DNA from: Syncephalis plumigaleata
Taxonomy: Eukaryota; Zoopagomycota; Zoopagomycetes; Zoopagales; Piptocephalidaceae
DNA: 64,000 bases
NCBI GenBank assembly: GCA_025201365.1
Contig: JAIXMF010000008.1
Coordinates: 124,001-188,000 of the forward strand
Direction: 5' to 3'
Shown: positions 57,725 through 64,000 of the stretch, in pieces
How the letters are laid out: the number at the start of each line of letters is the position of its first letter
Position numbering within the stretch: the first letter of the stretch is position 1
The notes under the pieces: generated by a model
The model's database searches: none
What the model saw: only the letters and a program-made list of their open reading frames with translations
What the model was told of the DNA's origin: nothing
Translations under genes and position numbers: made by a program

Positions 57725-60700
57725 ATGGGATCACTGCAACGCGACGACTCGTTGAATGTCGCGCTGGGCTGCCATGACTTGGGTGTTATCAACCCGACAC
57801 CGACGAGTGCGAACATTGTCAACACGCTACGCGATCGATATTCCCGCGATGCCATCTACACGCGTATCGGTGCTCGTGTCCTAGTGGCGGTCAATCCGAA
57901 TCAGCCGTTAGCCACATCGAACGACGCCACTTGTAATGAATATGTGGCCGAGTATCGCGACACTAGCGGTCAACGGCGTATACTTGAACCACATCTATTC
58001 CAAATGGCCGCCAGCGCCTACATGCACATGCGTCGTACCAACACCGATCAGTCGATTATCCTGTGTGGCGAGACGGCAAGCGGGAAGACCGAGTCTAAAA
58101 AATTAATATTTACCTTTTTCCAGCATTTACGCGCTCAATCAAAGAAGGAATCACGGCTACTACGACAAATTCAGTCGGCCTTCACGGTGATCGAGTCATT
58201 CGGTCATGCCACCACGGTTGAACATAGTAATGCCTCGCGTGTCGGCACGTTTACAGAGTTGGCGTTTAATGAACGCGGTAAAGTTATCGGTGCCAAGATC
58301 CTCGATTACGCGCTGAATCGTACGCGTGTGATTGATTTGGCGACCAATGAGCGTAATTTCAACGTGTTCTACCAAATGACCGGTGGTTGCACCCTCGAGG
58401 AACGACAACGATGGAAGCTTAACGAGCCCGCCAATCTCTCGTATCTTGGCAAGTTGCCCGCCATCCGTTCAGCTACCGCTCAAGATGCCATGGCGTTGGA
58501 TGAACTACGTGCTGCCATGCGTATATTCGGTATTAGTAAGAAGACGCAGGGTCAAGTGTTCCGGTGTTTAGCGGCCATTCTTCACTTGGGCAACATTCTA
58601 TTCACGGATCCACCGCGAAAGACGACCGAGGAATCGGCCTATGTACGCAATGACGACGTGCTCGCGGATACGGCCGAGTTATTCGGCATTCACGCCAAAG
58701 CACTAGAGGGCGTGCTCACCTATAAGACACAATTGATCAAATCCGAGATGTGCACGCTATTCCTTAGCGCGGAGCAGTGCGAACGACAACGAGACGATCT
58801 AGCTCGATCCATCTACGGTCTATTGTTCACTTGGCTGATGGAGCAGATCAACACGAAACTGTGCAATGAAGAAGCGCAATCCTCGTTCATCGGTGTACTC
58901 GACGTGATCGGATATCGTACGGATAGCGTTGCACGTCGTGTCGGTGCAGGAGCGGGACTATCATTCGAGGCGTTACTATCGAATTTCGTATGTGAACGCA
59001 TGCATAACTTTACCTTGAACCAGCTGTTTAACGTGCAATCGGACGACATGACCAACGACGGTATTCCACTGCCCGATATCGCCTACATCGACAATAAGCC
59101 GTGCGTTGATTTATTCACTAAATCACGACGTGGTCTATTCGCTCTAATGGACAAGGAGTCGGATCGATCGTCGAATCCACCTACCGGTGCCACCGATAGG
59201 CAATTCCTACAAGCGTTCAACAAAGTACACGCTAGTCATAATAATTACCTCGAAATCCCTAATCGACACAACGCGTTTGCCATTCAACATTACGCGGGTC
59301 AAACGACATACGACATGAATCGATTCCCCGAGAGTAATGCCGATGTACTCGTTACCGATTTCGTGCAACTATTCCTGGGTAATGGCGACGACCTGCCTGG
59401 TTCGGCGAATACATTCATGACCAGTTTGTTTGAGGGTAAATCGGTAAAGACGGAAACACACGCTCGCGATGAGGGTATTATCGTATCGGCTAGACATTCG
59501 GCGAAACCCACGCGATCACCTAGTACACGACGCATGCGTCAAATCGATAACACGGAAGTAGCAGCAGCAGATGATGATGATGATCTGGAATTAATGGTAG
59601 ATGGCGAGAATCGTAACTCAACCATGGCACATAGTGCAAAGGACAACAAGAAGCAGAAGAGTAGTCGTGCTGAACGACGTGCCAATCGACCAGCCGGTAT
59701 CGGTACACAATTGGTCAAAGCAATCACGGAGCTAACGGACACGCTAAAGGACACGCAAACCTGGTTCGTATTCTGCATTCGACCCAACGATCAGGGCAAA
59801 GCAAATAATATGGATTTGAAACATGTACGCGCTCAGATGCAATACTTTCACTTGGAGGAGATTGCACGTCGTTGCGAGGTTAGCTACACCGTTAATATGA
59901 CACATGCCGAATTCCTCGATCGTTACGCGTTAGTATTAGCGCCCACCGGCGTTGATACCAATCGTGATCCACGCGCCAAATGTCAGGCAACCTGCGACAT
60001 CTTTGCCTGGACACCGAGGGAGATGGCCGTGGGCGTGCGTCGTGTATGGTTAGCACACGAGGCGTGGCGTGATCTCGAGGACAACCTGCGTGCCACGGAG
60101 GTGGAGACACGACGTAGGAAACAGCAAGGTTTGCCTTCCACGCAGAATGCTACCAATGCGGCCACCGGCCAAGCAGATGACAACCTATCGGTTTACAGTG
60201 GTATGACGAATTACAACATGCCAGGCGGTGCCCAATTACTCGACACGATGCGTGCACGATCAATGGCACCTTCCGTTTACACGGAGGACGTTCAATCGGT
60301 CATGAGCGAGGATGAAGGCGGTCCACATCGACCCGCCACCATGAATGGATTTAACGTAAACGCCATGTTTGCACCATCAGTGGCAGGTGATCATGCCAGT
60401 GTACATCCAGCTGATTCTGAACATCCTGGTGGTAGTGAGGCCGATCCTAGTGGAGCACCTATGAAAGGATCTAGCGAGGAGAATACAAAAGACATGCTAG
60501 TGGAAGAGGAAGAGGAGGAGAAGCCAAAGTTAACGAAACAGCGTCGACGATGGTTATGTTGTACCTGGTCGCTCACCTGGTGGATCCCGTCATTCTGTCT
60601 TAGTTGGAGCGGCATGAAGCGTAAAGACATACAAATAGCCTGGCGTGAAAAGGTCGCCCTTTGCATCCTCATCAGTATCGCTTGCTGTATCATGTTGTTC

Positions 60701-63700
60701 TTTATTATTTTCTTTGGCAAACTTATTTGTCCGCATCAAAATATCTACACGCTACTAGAGATGCAAACCACGAGCAACGGCACGAATAATCAGAACGCGT
60801 TCACGGCCATTCGCGGCGAGATATTCGATCTACGTAAATTGCCCGCGCATCACACGGTCACCTACATGGATATCATCAAGTCGGGTAAATACGCGGGTCA
60901 AGACGCGTCGCAACAATTCCCGCAACAAGTGTCCACGCAATGCGACGGCTACGACGAGAAGGGGATCGATAACACGATTGCCCTACAAAATTATACATAC
61001 CCGGTTCGGGCGAGTACGCACACGATTATCGTTGGTGGAAGAATCCCTCCGCGGATAACGTGTCACCCGACACGTATAGCATCTGGATGGAGATGATGCG
61101 ACGATCCTATCGAGTGGGCCTAGTTGGATGGGATGCTAAATACGTCAAGTCACAGGCACAGGTAGCCGATAGGAAATGGGCCGTTATCGATCAGCAAGTG
61201 TTCGACATGACGGACTATTAAAAGGAAACGTATTCCGTTTGACGCCCGATGGCACGGTGGCTTCGCCGAGTATCGAACGGAAATTCATGGATCCTCGACT
61301 TGAATCGCTATTCATGCAGAATCCCGGTGAAGATGTGTCGAAACTGTTTAGATCCATCTTCCGCGGCAGTCCCGATGCACGCCGTCGTATGGAGGTGTGC
61401 CTGCGCAATCTATTCTTCGTAGGCGTCATCGATTATCGTAGCAGTTTCCGTTGTCAATTTGCCAATTACCTGCTGCTTAGTATCTCCATTCTATTGGTGG
61501 CGGTGATCTTCTTTAAATTCTTGGCCGCTCTTCAATTAACGGGTCGTCGCGATCCCGAGGAACACGATCGATTTGTCGTGTGTCAGATTCCGTGCTACAC
61601 CGAGGGTGAAGACTCACTCAAGGAAACCATCGACTCATTGGCCGTACTACGCTACGACGACAAGCGCAAACTGCTATTCATCATTTGCGACGGCATGATC
61701 GTGGGCAGCGGTAATGACCAGCCTACTCCGCGTATCGTGTTGAATATCCTCGGTTCCGACCCTAATATCGATCCCGAGCCATTGAGCTTCCAGTCGCTAG
61801 GTGACGGTATGAAGCAGCACAATATGGGCAAGGTTTACACGGATTGTACGAGTGTAGCGGACACGTCGTACCCTACATAGTAGTGGTGAAAGTCGGTCGA
61901 GCCAATGAACGTGTACGTCCCGGCAATCGAGGCAAGCGTGACTCGCAGCTGATTCTAATGCGCTTCTTTAATGCAATCCATTTCGACTCGGAAATGACTC
62001 CACTCGAGCTGGAGATGTACCATCAGATCAAGAATGTCATCGGCGTTGATCCCAGTTTCTACGAATACGTACTCATGGTGGACGCCGACACTGTAGTCCT
62101 ACCCGATGCGCTTAACCGCATGGTCAGCGCCATGTTGCACGATCAGAAGATTATGGGTATTTGCGGGGAAACGGAGTTGGCCAACGCAAAAGCCACCTGG
62201 ATCACGATGATTCAAGTGTACGAGTACTACATCTCGCATCATATGTCAAAGGCGTTCGAGTCGTTGTTCGGTTCAGTCACCTGTTTGCCCGGTTGTTTCT
62301 GTATGTATCGTTTACGAGCACCGCACAAGGATCATCCACTCCTAATTAATAACACGATTATCGAGGAATACTCGGAGAATCGTGTCGACACACTACACAA
62401 GAAGAATCTACTATCGCTCGGCGAGGATCGCTACTTGACCACACTACTACTGAAGCATTTCCCGCAAATGAAGACGTCCTTCACGAGTGACGCTCAGTGT
62501 AGAACGAAGGCGCCCGACACTTGGTCAGTCCTATTATCGCAACGTCGACGATGGATCAATTCAACGGTACACAATCTTGTGGTGCTATTGTCGCTCGATC
62601 GATTGTGCGGCTTCTGCTGTTTCTCCATGCGATTCGTCGTGTTCGTCGATCTACTCGCCACCGTCATTCAACCCGCCACCGTCGTCTACCTCGCCTACCT
62701 CGCCTATATGGGTATCACTCAGGGTAGTGTGTTGATTTTCGTCTCGTTGATGATGTTGGCGGCCATTTACGGTTTGCAAGCCATTATCTTCCTATTGAAA
62801 CGTAAATGGGAACACATCGGCTATATGATCATATCGATTATCGCTCTGCCCGTTTTCTCGTTCTTCATTCCCGTCTATTCATTCTGGCATTTCGATGATT
62901 TCTCCTGGGGTAACACACGTCTAGTGGTAGGGGCGACAAGGCAAGAAATACGTGGCGGCAAATGAAGGCGAGAAATTCGATCCACGTAGTATTCCCCGTA
63001 AAAAGTGGACCGACTACGAGCAGGAACTATGGGAGAGTGGCTCGCAGGACTCGCACGAGACGCATCAGTCTAGACATTCGCGTGCACCTACCGTACGCTC
63101 TTATCGATCCGCAGCGCCTAGTATCCATAGTCAACGATCACAAGGTGGTGGTAATCGATCGGTTTATGCTGCTACTATTCATGGTGGAGGCGGTAATGGT
63201 AATGGTAATGGCAATGGTAGTATCTATCAAGGACAAACTGGTCACAACTCTTATGCACCATCGATGGGTAGACCATTTAGCGGCTATTCCACCGTATCAA
63301 TGCAACATAATCCAAATGTGTATCAAGATGCACCCGCCAGTGTATACGGCGGTGGTACAGAGTTTAGCTACGCACCTTCACCTCATCCACCGATGAATAC
63401 GGTAATGATGATGCCGGGACCACAAGCATCGACATCTCGTCCTGCTTCCATTTACAATGGCGGTATCAGCGGTAATGGTAGTCACTATGCTTCATCCGTA
63501 ATGGGTGGTAGTATGAGCGGTATGCGTGCATTGCCCACCGACGAGGATATTCTCGCGGAGGTACGGAATATCCTAGCTACAGCCGATTTAATGACAGTCA
63601 CGAAGAAACAAGTACGTGACGCTCTATCCAACGTGTTCGGCATGGATATGCAACCACGCAAGGAGTATATCAATCAGTGTATCGAACACATCCTACAGAG

Positions 63701-63710
63701 TAGATCATAA
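57725..63710 (+). CDS. Class V-type chitin synthase with N-terminal myosin motor domain
   Basis: Polymerises UDP-GlcNAc into wall chitin at the plasma membrane; the motor domain helps secretory delivery. No introns are seen; about 1996 residues. Order: myosin head-like domain (about 10-770) with P-loop [10 protein letters not shown] near residue 116, switch I region [11 protein letters not shown] and a non-canonical switch II (DVIGYR, where myosins have DIxGFE); membrane helices around 960-1000 ([20 protein letters not shown]); a cytochrome-b5-like segment ([11 protein letters not shown]); the GT2 catalytic domain with MVDADT, GEDRYLT and SQRRRWINS; further helices; and a C-terminal DEK domain ([13 protein letters not shown]). 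The first 3.3 kb are in frame. Four frame changes lie near 61006, 61217, 61840 and 62931-62943. All are explicable by base runs read too short, so the gene is probably intact in the organism. Confidence 0.92.
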
Positions 63711-64000
63711 TGGCTGTTTTTTTTCGTTTTTCCTTCTCCTTCTCTTCCTACTCTTTCATTGAATCTGTTAGTACTTATTCTCTAATGATAGTACATCATC
63801 CGGCAAACATGCTAGATGATTATCACTGTTTAGTGAATCATACCCTACCAGTTAATGGTGCCACTTGTGAGTCTTTCCTTTTTATTCCTTTTCTCCGTCA
63901 TTCCATATGGTCTAAACTTGAACTATACTTAGTACTTGAAAATAATAAATGCAATCAATAGATTATCCGTAATATTACCATAAATGTGCGCTTGTTAGTT
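63711..64000. other. Chitin synthase 3' flank
   Basis: T-rich start, with AATAAATG-like words near 63943. Nothing else is recognisable before the window ends. Confidence 0.4.

Overview
The window is nuclear DNA of a fungus, probably an early-diverging one. The fungal markers are MEX67/NXF, LRO1-type PDAT, COA6, an ECL1-like zinc protein, SAS10, MED15 and a chitin synthase fused to a myosin motor domain. Most genes carry several short introns, usually 50-100 nt, with GTAAGT-like donors and CTAAT/CTAAC-like branch sites. A UBE2T-like E2, a MscL channel and a DIRS retroelement fit a Mucoromycota or Zoopagomycota type of genome. That placement is inference, since no rRNA or other phylogenetic marker is present. 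I found no tRNA, rRNA or CRISPR array.

Layout. 1-1920: 3' half of an ABCC transporter gene (+). 2356-3646: secreted kinase-like protein (+). 4652-8869: DIRS-family tyrosine-recombinase retrotransposon that looks whole. 8965-11974: PDAT/LRO1 (+). 12885-16093: glycogen phosphorylase (+). 16190-17274: secreted pseudokinase-like protein (-). 17828-19645: MED15 (-), divergent from 20090-22868: MEX67 (+). 23119-24003: an isolated membrane-protein exon beside an inverted copy of the PDAT tail. 25121-26173: ECL1-like gene (-), then about 3.4 kb without a convincing gene. 29652-35079: full-length ABCC transporter (-). 36189-38748: SAS10/UTP3 (-), divergent from 38928-39271: COA6 (+). 39403-41750: membrane RING-H2 protein (-). 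42198-45128 and 48000-50627: two secreted subtilases (-) on either side of 46571-47691: MscL (-). 52149-53653: cyclin K/T-like (+). 54270-55308: UBE2T-like E2 (-), perhaps extending to 53684. 57725-63710: class V-type chitin synthase (+).

How the genes relate. Most are housekeeping: storage lipid and glycogen (PDAT, phosphorylase), transcription and mRNA export (MED15, cyclin, MEX67), ribosome assembly (SAS10), respiratory-chain assembly (COA6), DNA crosslink repair (UBE2T) and wall synthesis (chitin synthase). Secreted proteases, secreted kinase-like proteins and ABCC pumps form a surface/secretory accessory set. No operon-like logic links them.

Two features affect interpretation. First, several conserved genes contain apparent one-base frameshifts, and nearly every one lies where a base run is one base short. 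This looks like residual sequencing error, not gene decay. Second, about 670 bp from the end of the PDAT gene is repeated in inverted orientation 11 kb away, next to an exon that seems to have lost its upstream exons.
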